Both the position numbers and the translations under genes were made by a program. A stretch of DNA of 64,000 nucleotides from Aureobasidium sp. EXF-3400. Its lineage: Eukaryota > Ascomycota > Dothideomycetes > Dothideales > Saccotheciaceae. A model generated the notes under the pieces. It was not told the origin of the DNA. It saw only the letters and a program-made list of their open reading frames with translations, and searched no databases. The number at the start of each line of letters is the position of its first letter. Within the stretch, counting starts at the first letter, position 1. The stretch spans positions 1 to 64,000 of the forward strand of contig SWBL01000090.1 in assembly GCA_024195585.1 (NCBI GenBank), in the 5' to 3' direction. Below, piece by piece: positions 52,132 to 64,000 of this stretch.

Positions 52132-52685
52132 TCAGGCGCCCATCGTGTTGGGTCCCTTGGTGGGACGACCTCTTCCGAGTACGGCCATGACGGCCAAGGC
52201 TGTTGTAACGGCAAACAAGACCCCTGCATAATATATTGTCAACAAAGCGCGTTTGAAAGTTGCAAAGGGGCCAGACTCACACTCGAAAGCAGCAAAGACA
52301 GTTGCGGCCTTAGCAGAACTGCAAGCTTTTCAAGCACAGGTGATCAGGTCGCTCAGGCATACTGCAGCAGCGATGAATCCGGCAAACCAGAAGAGCATTG
52401 TCAAGCTCTCCACACCGCAGATGATCCATGGGTGAGCGAAGCGTTCGAGCTTCCATGATGTGAGGCTGAGGTAGATCAAGGCGAGGAGCGTCCAGACAGA
52501 ACTAAACACGAGGAAGTTGATCGAAGAGGGTGAGCCGTTGTGGAAGCTGCTTGTGACTGCGCGAGTGTCAGCAGAATGATACCATTGCTGGCCAGGCAAG
52601 AAGCGCGCTTACCATAGGCACTTGTTCCAAGGACGATGAGTGCGATGAGGACTTGGGCGATGCGAATAGGAAGAATGAAGTTCAT
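52132..52685 (-). pseudogene. MARVEL-type four-helix membrane protein with an in-frame TGA
   Basis: Three exons can be placed (52685-52613, 52556-52281, 52223-52132), each with GT-AG ends, giving 147 codons including the final TGA. Four hydrophobic helices follow the MARVEL pattern: IRIAQVLIALIVLGTSAY, INFLVFSSVWTLLALIYLSL, VESLTMLFWFAGFIAAAVCL and AATVFAAFEWVLFAVTTALA, with a Gly/Arg-rich cytosolic end (LGRGRPTKGPNTMGA). Codon 100 is TGA (52330-52332), in the loop before helix 4, inside an uninterrupted frame. Removing it would need a 54-bp intron (donor GTATGC, acceptor TAAG) that also deletes the whole loop between helices 3 and 4, which is unlikely. Alternatives are a nonsense mutation (pseudogene), stop-codon readthrough or a sequencing error. 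Proteins of this type sit in plasma membrane or vesicle membranes. Confidence 0.7.
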
Positions 52686-53846
52686 GTTGATAAAGTTGTA
52701 GATGGAAATGTTAGAGGCGCAACCGAGGACGGATATATTGAGGTGAGAGTTTGTTTGCGCAACGAGCGAGAAACCGGGAAAGAGACAAAAGAGGTTGTTC
52801 AAAGAATTATATAGTCAGGGAAGGAAGTACGCGCCGCGCCACCAAGGAATGTGAGACGAAGGTGAACCAAGGAGACAACAGCTAAGGAGACAAAGGCTTT
52901 CAAAACAGGCTTTGGCGAACGAGCATGACGGTGGAGTGCACTGGTGCGCATGACTACACGAGCATCCAGACGAATGGTCTTGCAGTCGCCCAAGCCCGTA
53001 TTTTTATGACATGGTTTCAAGGAATGGCGCGAAACAGCTGCACTGCAGTTGAAGGGGCACCACAATTAGCAATCGACGTGCCGATCCGCGAGACGTGAAG
53101 CAGGCTCGAAGAAAGCTTGATCCACAAGGAGAGGCACTTCTCCTTTTGCTTCCCCCTTTGCTGGCCTAGATCCCATGTCTACCTATGTCAAGGAGCATGA
53201 AGAACCAAGATTCACAAGGACGATGAGTCGTTTACTTAACACTTCTTGCGGGTCGGCTCGGTCAAGCGAGCAAAAGAGGCTTTGAAAAAGAAAAAACACC
53301 TTGGTGTGGAGAGATGGATCTTGGAAGGCTCTTCTGCCTGCCTGCCTTCTCCTTGTATTACCATCAACCACCCCTCACGACAAGCCGGTCGTAAGGAACT
53401 GCACACCAAGCCATTTGTTGTTCGGGTTTACGCCAGATATCATATGCCCGTATTGTTCGTAGCGGGCGAGGAGCTGTCATAACATCAACCTGTCATAACA
53501 TCAACGCAAACGGAACCCGAGAAAATCCGGGGTGGTGCCCCTCATCGAAATCCGTTTCTGCCCGCACTTTGTGGTAATCCTTCGCTCATACATGACTGAC
53601 CTTGCGCCCGGGAGAACATCACACTTGGTTTCTGCTACTGTACGTCTTGCTGCACAACAGACGTTGTCGTCGACGCAGGACACAACGGGCGCGCAGTCGT
53701 GCCTGTCTACATCGCCTACGATCCACCTTGCCGACGGGCACGCCCTAGATTTCATAGCCGCAGGTCGGGAAACAATCACATTCTCGCACAACTCCACTAG
53801 CCCTCGGAATCCAGCCAAAGAGCAGACATGACCTGAGGGTCTGAAC
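52686..53846. other. Intergenic, about 1.2 kb
   Basis: Region between divergent genes. It includes a 16-bp direct tandem repeat (CTGTCATAACATCAAC) at 53474-53489 and 53490-53505. The left part of a long minus-strand frame (53501-54223), which continues antisense into the next gene, has no support. Confidence 0.5.
53474..53505 (+). repeat. Tandem 2 x 16 bp repeat
   Basis: CTGTCATAACATCAAC occurs twice with no spacer, about 340 bases before the ATG of the small conserved gene. Too short to classify further. Confidence 0.8.
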
Positions 53847-54467
53847 ATGCCAGCCATGAGCAGTAACCGTCCATTCTTCTCTAACTTCTGGGCCACTTTT
53901 CGTGCCCACTCTGCCGCCTTACCCAAGTCAAATCCGTCCATCTCGACCACTTCCTCGCCCGCTGCAGCAGTCAGTACTTCGCACTCCCAGACCGTCTGGT
54001 CTTCAACTTCGACAACAAATCCTTCCCAGTCTTCTCCTAATGCCGCTTCGGCGCCTCGTGCTATCAATCCCAAGTCGGCTACTTCCAACCAACCCACCAC
54101 CACTCCCGTGCAACCAACACCACTGCACCCAGCTTTATCTCCCCTCCAGCACAATGTTTCGCCGCTTACACATGGTCCGAGGTCTCCACCTTCGCCCGGC
54201 TTGGGTGTGAATTCGGCCGGCATGCCAGTATATGGCCCTCCAAATCGCCCACCACCCAGCTACCCCACAGCCTCAGAAGCTCGACGCAACCGCAGGGGGT
54301 CTGACAGCAGCTCCGAAGGTGGCATGGGATATAGAGATGTTCTGGGAGCTGAGAAGTGGTACATTGGCGGCAGGACTGCTGCAGGCGAAGAAAGATTCTA
54401 CAAGCTCAGCATGGTACGCCGTGACACGAGTGCTGATCGCCTCAGCGCTGACAGGCTGAGCCTCTGA
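53847..54467 (+). CDS. Small Pro/Ser-rich protein with ordered C-terminal block
   Basis: Single exon, 206 aa. After MPAMSSNRPFFSNFWATFRA, a short amphipathic start, the protein is Ser/Thr/Pro-rich and disordered to about residue 135. The C-terminal block (GVNSAGMPVYGPPNRPPPSY, PTASEARRNRRGSDSSSEGG, GYRDVLGAEKWYIGGRTAAG, EERFYKLSMVRRDTS) has balanced composition and looks like a conserved short domain; the protein ends in a small duplication (SADRLSADRLSL). I do not know its function. It is chosen over the opposite-strand frame (53501-54223) because that one lacks any domain and reads the complement of this block. A second ATG at 53856 is possible. Confidence 0.75.
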   Translation: MPAMSSNRPFFSNFWATFRAHSAALPKSNPSISTTSSPAAAVSTSHSQTVWSSTSTTNPSQSSPNAASAPRAINPKSATSNQPTTTPVQPTPLHPALSPLQHNVSPLTHGPRSPPSPGLGVNSAGMPVYGPPNRPPPSYPTASEARRNRRGSDSSSEGGMGYRDVLGAEKWYIGGRTAAGEERFYKLSMVRRDTSADRLSADRLSL

Positions 54468-54945
54468 TGCGTGCCTTTTATACAACCCCATTTTCTTCGC
54501 ACATTCAGCGTTCGTTTCTCTTGTTCTTTCTCTTTCCTTGGAGTTTTGGCATGGGATTCTGGCGTTCAAGGACGGCCTCTCACCACAGGCAAATCAGATC
54601 AGGTGTGCAGCTCTGCTTTCTCCAGCATGTACAGTATCACTATCATTCGAGCTGCCAGGGGCATCCCAGGCATGTAAATATGACGAATGATCGCGATTTT
54701 CTTCTTCGTGTCTGAGTAGACGGGACTCTGCACTAGCACATAAAACATTTAATAGACACGACCTCATGACATCTGCACGCTCAAATTCAAAATCAGATAT
54801 GCCGAAGCCGACGCTTCTTCACATTTATATGGAAAAAAAAAAATGTTCGATACACACCCTTGCCAGCCTTGGTATTCCGATTCTTTTTGTGACTCCTTTA
54901 ACGCCTCTTACATGCAGTCGTCTGATCCGTATCCTGCAAACAAAT
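54468..54945. other. Intergenic between convergent genes
   Basis: About 480 bases of 3' flanks, with an A11 run ending near 54844. No gene seen. Confidence 0.5.
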
Positions 54946-57352
<2,407 letters not shown>

Positions 57353-59239
57353 ATGGTTGGGGAAAACCTGAAGCGACCCTACCCTGGGCATTCTCCCGAC
57401 CCAAGTTTTTTGTCCAGGAAAATTGGTCGCTTCGACCATGGCTCCGGGTATCATACCAATCCCAATCAGGCATCTAACCCAAGCTCCAGACGCTCATCAA
57501 TGTCGAAAGCCAATTCATCACATCAGATGGGATATGACACTCCCACATCACGGTCACCTGCCAGGGACCAAACCACTACAACTCGTCACGATATTGAAGG
57601 GTTTCCCAAGGCGCTTGAGAATTTCGTAGTGACCATTTCTCGACATAATTTGACCACCCAACACCTCAAAAATGTCGAAGCAGATTATAAGGACATGCTT
57701 CCAAAATACACAGATTTCCCTAGCTTGGGTACACAAAAAACCAACCGACTGAACATGGCACGACAAGATTTCGACAAAACACAAGAAAGCACAATGGAGG
57801 CTACAAGTGTATTGCTGCAGGCACTCAAAGGATATCTTCCTGGGCAGCAGGAGATAGCCTCCCATCAAGACTGCGTTTCTCGCTCGGAGCTCAGTGCGAC
57901 AAAAGAGCAATTCCGCACAGAATCCCATGAGCTAGAGCAACTTCGCGCAGAAAACCGTGAGATGAAAAGAAGACTGGACAGACTAGAGGACCATTTCAAC
58001 CGCGAAGTCAATTCAGCTAAAAGATCCGAGGATCGCATTTTTAAGCTCGAGGACATAAGCCGCACGACGACGAACGCTGTCGAACTGGCAACGAAAAACT
58101 ATAAGTCACTCTATGACCAAACGTCCAAAGACAGGCTAAGTTACAGAGAGCGTTTCTCGACTTTGGAAGTTGAGATGGACAAGAACAAGACGAGACGCAA
58201 AGAAACCGATCAGGCCATCGACAGCATACGATCTTCGCTTGACAATCACATTGGCAAGAGCAAAGTAACGCACCAGCAACAAGCTCAGAATATCAGTCTT
58301 TGCAAATCTAGAGTCGAAGAAATGCAGCAGAAGCTCGACGTCGAGGTCGAATCTAAATTCAGAGACAACTCGGAAATACTGACTGCGACCCGCAAAGATA
58401 TGGAAGAGCTCAAAGAGCATCCAGCCTTCTCGTCCCGTCTGCCAGTCCTTTGTCCCCCTGCGGCTCCTACATCAATTTCAATTGATCCTGTAGAAGTCGA
58501 ATCCAGACTCAAAGCAGTTGAGCAACGGGTGCAAGTTTTGGACGAAGGAACTTGGGAAGAGAAAACGCTCTTTGCTGGTGATTTGGATGAGCTACGATCA
58601 GAACTTGGCAAATTGCAAGTCGAATTAAGCAACATACAAGACAAAGACAGAGACGAGATTCCTGGTGAAAAGGGCTTGACCGAAGAGGAGCTGAAGGACT
58701 TCACTGCATGGAAAGACCTCAAACTAAGAGTCGAGGACCTTGCGTTGAACGTAGGCAATCTAAGTGCGAACACCACACGGATCGAGGATCTCGCTTTAAG
58801 TACCAAGAGCGAGTTACAAGCCTCGATCAACGAGGTCAAGCAAGCGACACTACAGGGAGTCCCGGAATCTTTGAAACCTCAGCTCGAATATATCAGCAAA
58901 ACCGTCGAGAATCACATCGATCTCCTCCAAAGGCACGAGATCAGGTTAAATTCCGTCACCACAGATGAACTGTGTAAAATGATGGAAAGCCAATGGCGCG
59001 TGATGTATGGCGTGCCTGCAGAATTGCGAGGCCTGATCCAGCGGCAGGCTAATCTCGAGTCCGTGACTATGAGGAGCTGCGACAATTTGAACAAGAAGGT
59101 TTCGGAGATGAATATGAAATACGAAGGAATGGCGATGGAATTCCAAAATCGTAAGTTGTATCTCTCCTAGGTAATACTCGCTTACGTTCGATATGATACT
59201 AACACTTGCTGCCCAGTAGTCAAGAAGACCGTGGGCTGA
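57353..59239 (+). CDS. Long coiled-coil protein of unknown function
   Basis: Two exons (57353-59150 and 59217-59239; 66-bp intron, GTAAGT donor, CAG acceptor) give 606 aa. The first 75 residues are disordered (Ser, Pro, Arg, His). Most of the remainder is predicted coiled coil by its heptads, for example SHELEQLRAENREMKRRLDR, ERFSTLEVEMDKNKTRRKET, VESRLKAVEQRVQVLDEGTW and LDELRSELGKLQVELSNIQD, broken by a Pro-rich hinge (LPVLCPPAAPTS) near 370. The second exon adds only LVKKTVG. Length and layout suit a structural or tethering protein (cytoskeletal, septal or spindle), but no family can be named. Start at the first ATG after a long untranslated leader. Confidence 0.8.
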
Positions 59240-59652
59240 GCCTTGATGCAGAAGACAAACAGAAGGGCGTTTGGAGTGCTTAGCAACAAGACGGAGTTTG
59301 GGCAGTTCAAAGCTTTATACCCACCCAGAGCAAGTCAGCTCGGGATGTACTTGTATATCGATCGATGGGTCACGTGATGTAGTATAGATAGGTCTGACTC
59401 TGCGAAAGAATTCAGCTGATTCAAAAACCAATCATGTGATTGAAAATGCGAAAATATCTTGCAAAGTGATGGTGAAAGGAATGTGAAGCAAGAGTGAAGC
59501 TGATGAAAGAGTGGTTTGGTCGCAACCAGCGGGAGTGGCTGTTCTTGGCGTTGTTCCCTCGTTGCGAAGCCATCTTTTGCAGCGGCGGTACTAGATAGAC
59601 TCCGTAGGATAGAAACCATCTACTCTCAGAACAACACACAAGACTAGTCGCC
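59240..59652. other. Intergenic, S16 promoter
   Basis: About 410 bases between co-directional genes; nothing else recognised. Confidence 0.5.
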
Positions 59653-60271
59653 ATGGTTCTCAAGATCCGTCTTGCGCGCTTCGGCAAGCGCCACGCGCCC
59701 TTCTACAACATTGTCGTCGCCCACGCCCGGTACGCCTACAACACCCTCGGCGCGCAAGCCCAATTTCTACATACCTCGAATTGCTTCATCCACCCACCTT
59801 GACCTGCCGTGATCACACTGCTTCGGAGAAGAGATACAAGAAAATAAACAGGACCACAAGTTCTAACAGCAAACTCGATACACAGAACCGCACGCGGCAG
59901 CAAACCTCTCGAAGTCCTCGGCACCTACGACCCCATTCCCAAAACGCCCACCGACGGCAACGAGACGGCGAAGAAGTTCAAGGATATTAAGCTCGATATC
60001 CACCGCGCAAAGTACTGGTTGGGTGTTGGTGCTCAACCGAGCGAGCCTGCTTGGAGGTTGCTTAGCATGGTGAGTCTTTTCGCCAGCAGGAAAAGGAAAC
60101 GAGGAAGAGATGGACATAGAGACAGAAGGATCCTAAGTGTGGTCTCAGAGGAGCAGGCTTGAGGGAAACGGTCCAAGAAGAGCGCTAACAGGAGTTGCAC
60201 CGCAGATCGGCCTTATGGAACCGAAGTATAGACCAGGACAAGAGATCAAGAAGGAGGGTACTGTTGCATGA
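59653..60271 (+). CDS. MRPS16: Mitochondrial ribosomal protein S16
   Basis: Three exons (59653-59729, 59886-60069, 60206-60271) give 108 aa. It begins MVLKIRLARFGKRHAPFYNI, the hallmark of bacterial-type S16, continues with GSKPLEVLGTYDPIPKT and DIHRAKYWLGVGAQPSEPAW, and ends in a basic tail (GLMEPKYRPGQEIKKEG). S16 is a small-subunit protein that binds 16S-type rRNA early in assembly; in fungi the nuclear copy serves the mitoribosome. No cleavable presequence is visible, as for other S16 proteins. Introns are 156 and 136 bp, longer than those of the neighbours; acceptors are ACACAG and CCGCAG. The frame closes correctly across both introns. Confidence 0.95.
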
Positions 60272-60792
60272 GCGTCGCAATTTGTGTTCTGCATTGACCG
60301 TGTACGATTGGGAAGAAAGAAGGATATCCATTGGGTTTGCATGGCAAAAGGCGTTCAGGATTTGACTGGAGAATCGAGATGAAGCGATCTTGCTTCTGCT
60401 TAGCACGAATGCTCAGCGAGTAGACCAGACTACTTTACGGCCGTCGGCGAATTGTACAAAATCACAGCTAAATCATTCAAAAGCAGACATCAGATGGCAC
60501 GCAAGCTGGCACGGTGTTCTTTGAAGTTGATAAATCATGACGGCCAGGTGCCATTCATGCTTGATTCGTGTGATTTGATAGACATTCCCTCATCTGAAGA
60601 AGAGCATTTTCTCTTGCTCGTGACCCATGTACCATAATAACTCCTTGAATCGTATCCCAGTGGCTGCATCAGAGGCAAGCTCACATATCCCCGCGCCGGT
60701 CAAGTGAAAAAGCAAAAGTAGTAGCAATCAAAGTAGTTCGTGAAGAGAAAAGAGCCAAAGGCGGTGACCAGGTCCAGGTTGCATGGCAGCGT
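60272..60792. other. Intergenic between convergent genes
   Basis: About 520 bases of 3' flanks; no gene seen. Confidence 0.5.
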
Positions 60793-61311
<519 letters not shown>

Positions 61312-61871
61312 ATTGGTGTTAGTTGGTTAAGAGGGGATTTGTTGGTAGAATAGACGACGTCTAGCGACTTGGTTGATGACTTTGTGTAGAGGAGGTGTGT
61401 ACGGAGGAAGTTGAAAGAGGTGGGGCTTGCGAGTTCAAAAGGAAATCGAAAGGAAAGAGCGACCGAATGATTCGATTGCTACCCAGCTAAGCCCGATATG
61501 AAAAAACGGCAAGTACGACGCTCTGATTCCGACTGGTCCTGACGGCAAGTTTGAGGGGTTCTTTTTGGTGATGTGCAAAAGTGCCAAAAACGCGCGTGCA
61601 CGCTCCTCCACCACAACACTGCCGGCATCAACTCGCAAGTTGACCTATTGTCCCTACGCAGGGCGCTGGATGTACTATTCTTCTCCAAACTGGACTCCAA
61701 GCGACCAAGAATCGTGTCCACGTCACGCAATTGGCACAAAGATTTCAGTGTCACTATGAGTGTTGAAGCAGGAGACAAAGAATGTGGGTATGGACGATAA
61801 CAATCTAACACTGTCTGAACGCCTTGATATCATGGTTGGTACCTCTGATCCCCTCATTTCTATTGAGATGA
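61312..61871. other. Intergenic, histone H4 promoter region
   Basis: About 560 bases. The H4 5' flank lies at its left end; the right end is the 3' flank of the small basic protein gene. Overlapping frames are not coding. Confidence 0.5.
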
Positions 61872-62420
61872 TCAACGTCTATCGCCAGACAGCAGATCCC
61901 GGAAGTGGTTAACCACAAGCATCACACTGTCTCCCATGGTCGGCCTGGCATCAATATCTCTCTTCTTGCGCTTCCTGAGCCCATCATCCTTGCCATGATG
62001 AGAATGATGCGATCGATGCGAATGGGCCGACTTAGTCGAATGGTATGAGTTTGTCGAGCGCGTCGACTTGTGGGAGCGCGCAGAACGGAAGCTTGATTCG
62101 CTGTGCCTTTGATCGAGAGCAGGTCGGAGTCGCTGACCGAGATCGTATCCAGTCGCTGATGGTCCATACGAAGCCACTCCTAGATATTTGGGATGTGTGT
62201 TCTGCGTTGGCACCTGATTTGGTCGTTCAATACATCCTGACTGCTGATACTGTTGATTATAATCTAGGTATGGTTGTACGAGAGGTGCTGGATGCTGATG
62301 ACCAAGCGTTTGCTGCTGGCTGCCATTCACCGGCATGACATACTGGGTACGTGAATTCTGCATGGCATAATGAGGCACGTTCGGCGTTGCATCCTTCGGG
62401 TGTTGGACAAAAGCAGTCAT
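61872..62420 (-). CDS. Small basic His/Ser-rich protein of unknown function
   Basis: Single exon, 182 aa from the ATG at 62420. The frame continues up to an ATG at 62582 (236 aa), but the added 54 residues look like translated leader. The first 95 residues are Gln/Pro/Tyr-rich (PYLDYNQQYQQSGCIERPNQ). Residues 110-150 form a Ser/His/Arg repeat (SARSHKSTRSTNSYHSTKSA, HSHRSHHSHHGKDD), followed by a basic cluster (LRKRKKRDID) and a short ordered end, MGDSVMLVVNHFRDLLSGDR, which looks amphipathic. It is probably a short stress-type or nuclear protein, but no family is recognised. Confidence 0.6.
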   Translation of the reverse strand: MTAFVQHPKDATPNVPHYAMQNSRTQYVMPVNGSQQQTLGHQHPAPLVQPYLDYNQQYQQSGCIERPNQVPTQNTHPKYLGVASYGPSATGYDLGQRLRPALDQRHSESSFRSARSHKSTRSTNSYHSTKSAHSHRSHHSHHGKDDGLRKRKKRDIDARPTMGDSVMLVVNHFRDLLSGDRR

Positions 62421-63265
62421 GATAGGCGTGTAGGTGCAATTCGTCGAGATCGGGTGCGTCTCGATGTCCTTTGAAGATATTGATGAGGTCACAGTAATGA
62501 TTTTGGAGGCGATGAAAATTCTTAGGCGGGCTTGAATCACGTAAGAGGAGTTTCTCGCCTTCGGTGTTTGGCCAAATCGCATCTCTTATATCAATGTGGA
62601 AGGTGTGTATGCCAAGACCACTGGGCAGGGCATCAGCAAGTTACCACATGACATGATAATCATATCCTTTTCTGCAGGCTGCGGACGGCGCTTCGCCATC
62701 AATTGGAGCCGCTCGGCGACAATTGTGTACCTTTGTCAAAATACGGGACAGGACAAGTGGCTGTGGAGTCAGGAACATGTTACACCTGTAGTCCTCAGGC
62801 AAGCAGTAAGGACTCAACAGTGTACTCAACCACAGGAGCTTCAAGCAAAATCATGGATGCCCAACTTGCTGAATGATAACAACATAGCAACGATCAAGTC
62901 GCACCAAGACGCCAAATCCGTGATCTCCCAAGAACGAGGGGATGAGCATGGCTTAGCGATGTCCAAATGCATGTAGGATTTCTGGCCGCAGTCGTTCCTG
63001 CCGTTACCGTACCAAAGTAACGTGTGATGGAGGATCGGACGCCTGTCAATCCTTCTTGCATGTGTGCACGAAGCCGTTCTCTGCTGGACTGTCCCCTGAG
63101 GTCGCATCTTTCTCTTTGTCATCTGTCAAAAGTCTCTTGGCTCACCCTTTTCGTTGCACGCCGACGACACGCCGACAGCACATGAAAGATCTTGTTCAGG
63201 CAATGGTTAGAACGATCACCATCAATCTCCAAGCCGTCAAGGACGCGTTTCCTATGTCAACATAG
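62421..63265. other. Intergenic or upstream part of the broken C48-like gene
   Basis: Frames in this stretch are short. One, 63056-63265, is in the same phase as the first part of the peptidase-like frame that follows and is separated from it by a TAG at 63263-63265; it may be an upstream piece of the same gene. The rest shows nothing. Confidence 0.45.
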
Positions 63266-64000
63266 AACGACACCCGAAGCGCAGTAGGACAGTCATGGTA
63301 CACCGATGCCTTGATCGATTGCATTGCACATATCGTCTGCCGTGCATACCCTGAATCTACCGTCTACTGTGAGAACTGTGTCCTCTTCGCTGCTGTTGTT
63401 GGAACTGCGCAATACAATGACGGTATGAGGACGGAAGACATTCTCGAGACTGTGGATACAATTACTTCGGATCTCCAAGACAGCGTTTATCACGCACTTG
63501 GCAAGCGCGGTCTTCCACAGGGCTGCTACTTCCTTCCAATGTGCGCAGATGTCGGCAATCACTGGATCGTTGTTCACATTACCACGCGCGGTTGGGTCAT
63601 GGCTTTCGATTTGTCCGTCAAATGCGCCTTATACAAGCTTTCCACATGAATCTTCGATTGCGCTCTACAAATGTATGCTACTCTGCTCGCTCTACGTCCC
63701 GGTTCCACTTGGCATCCTAGTGCATTCAATGGCGTGTCAGTGGGTTGGTTGGAGACAGCGCAACGGAGTATTCTTGGGATTGCGGCCCTTCCAGCCTTAC
63801 TAACATGCACACCATCAATTCCGAGCGCGCTGAGAAACATGTCCAAGGACAGTCCATGCGCTTTGTTCACCTTATCATTATAATCGAAGCCATCACCGGA
63901 CAAGCGGGCCGTTTCTACCTACCAACTGAACGCTTCCGGAGGGGTAAAAACGAGGTTCGCAATCCCTACAAATCTACTTATCTCGTTGATCCGCTAGTTG
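63266..64000 (+). pseudogene. Ulp1/C48-like cysteine peptidase gene, broken or unusually spliced, cut by window end
   Basis: Frame one (63266-63646) has SWYTDALIDCIAHIV at its start, like the W-x-x-D-x-x-I entry motif of Ulp1 domains, and HWIVVHITTRGWVMAFD with His (63560-63562) and Asp (63608-63610) 16 residues apart, close to the 17 in Ulp1. It then meets a TGA (63647-63649). The catalytic Cys follows in another frame: EYSWDCGPSSLTNM (Cys codon 63781-63783), which stays open to the end of the window (ending in PYKSTYLVDPLV). Ulp1/C48 enzymes cleave SUMO or related modifiers; many fungal copies are of transposon or unknown origin. A 104-bp intron (63617-63720) would join the frames, but its donor is weak (GTCAAA) and it brings Asp and Cys too close (about 23 residues against about 49). 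So a frameshifted pseudogene is the simpler reading. The usual oxyanion Gln is not seen. Confidence 0.55.

Noticed and set aside
52279..52344. 54-nt intron removing the TGA of the MARVEL-type gene
   Set aside because: It keeps the frame but has a poor acceptor (CTAAG) and deletes the whole loop between helices 3 and 4, which the family keeps.
53501..54223. 240-codon minus-strand frame
   Set aside because: Antisense to the small conserved gene at 53847-54467, without any recognisable domain; the plus-strand C-terminal block has natural composition.
62421..62582. 54-residue N-terminal extension of the small basic protein
   Set aside because: Composition is that of a translated leader; the inner ATG at 62420 starts sequence typical of the rest. 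Kept only as an alternative.

Overview
The window is nuclear DNA from a filamentous ascomycete (Pezizomycotina). Genes are single and unlinked in function, lie on both strands, and carry short introns (about 45-105 bp) with GT-AG ends. Several protein families are typical of this group: DUF3659 repeat proteins, long disordered fungal proteins, a cutinase-type esterase and a Byr4/Bfa1 GAP subunit. The overall style fits Dothideomycetes, but I cannot fix the genus from the sequence. No CRISPR array, rRNA, confident tRNA, intact transposon or secondary-metabolite cluster is visible. Start codons were placed at true ATGs; several long open frames only extend further through GTG or TTG codons.

Layout. 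0-9 kb: the 3' end of an acetyl-CoA C-acetyltransferase gene, a Cdc25/Acr2-type rhodanese, a secreted GH16 protein, an unknown acidic protein and alanyl-tRNA synthetase. 9-21 kb: a 2.9 kb gene-poor stretch, a cutinase-family esterase and a giant (about 2,000 aa) LEA-like/DUF3659 repeat protein. 22-33 kb: the nuclease FAN1, a membrane-anchored patatin lipase, a TPR protein and a cytochrome b561-type membrane protein with a long tail. 34-46 kb: a disordered protein with a methyltransferase-like end, an aldo/keto reductase, a four-helix membrane protein, XRCC4 and Byr4/Bfa1. 46-57 kb: an unknown nuclear-looking protein, an RRM/RGG RNA-binding protein, a Wss1-type protease, a MARVEL-type membrane gene interrupted by a stop codon, a small conserved protein and RuvB-like 2. 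57-64 kb: a coiled-coil protein, mitochondrial ribosomal protein S16, histone H4, a small basic protein and, at the right edge, a broken or oddly spliced Ulp1/C48-like cysteine peptidase gene.

How the genes relate. There is no operon-like organisation. Many neighbours are divergent pairs sharing short intergenic promoters (unknown acidic protein/ALA1, FAN1/patatin lipase, TPR/b561, XRCC4/Byr4, unknown/RRM). FAN1, XRCC4 and the Wss1-type protease all act in DNA repair, but they are far apart and their proximity looks incidental.

Most notable observations: (i) an in-frame upstream ATG in ALA1 that adds a mitochondrial-presequence-like extension, plus a GC-AG intron and two tiny exons in the same gene; (ii) a TGA codon inside an otherwise well-formed MARVEL gene; (iii) the Ulp1-like catalytic motifs at the right edge, spread over two reading frames; (iv) sixteen DUF3659 units, partly amplified as A/B pairs, in one giant protein that also carries a LEA-like segment; (v) a perfect VIM (Cdc48-binding) motif in the Wss1-type protease.
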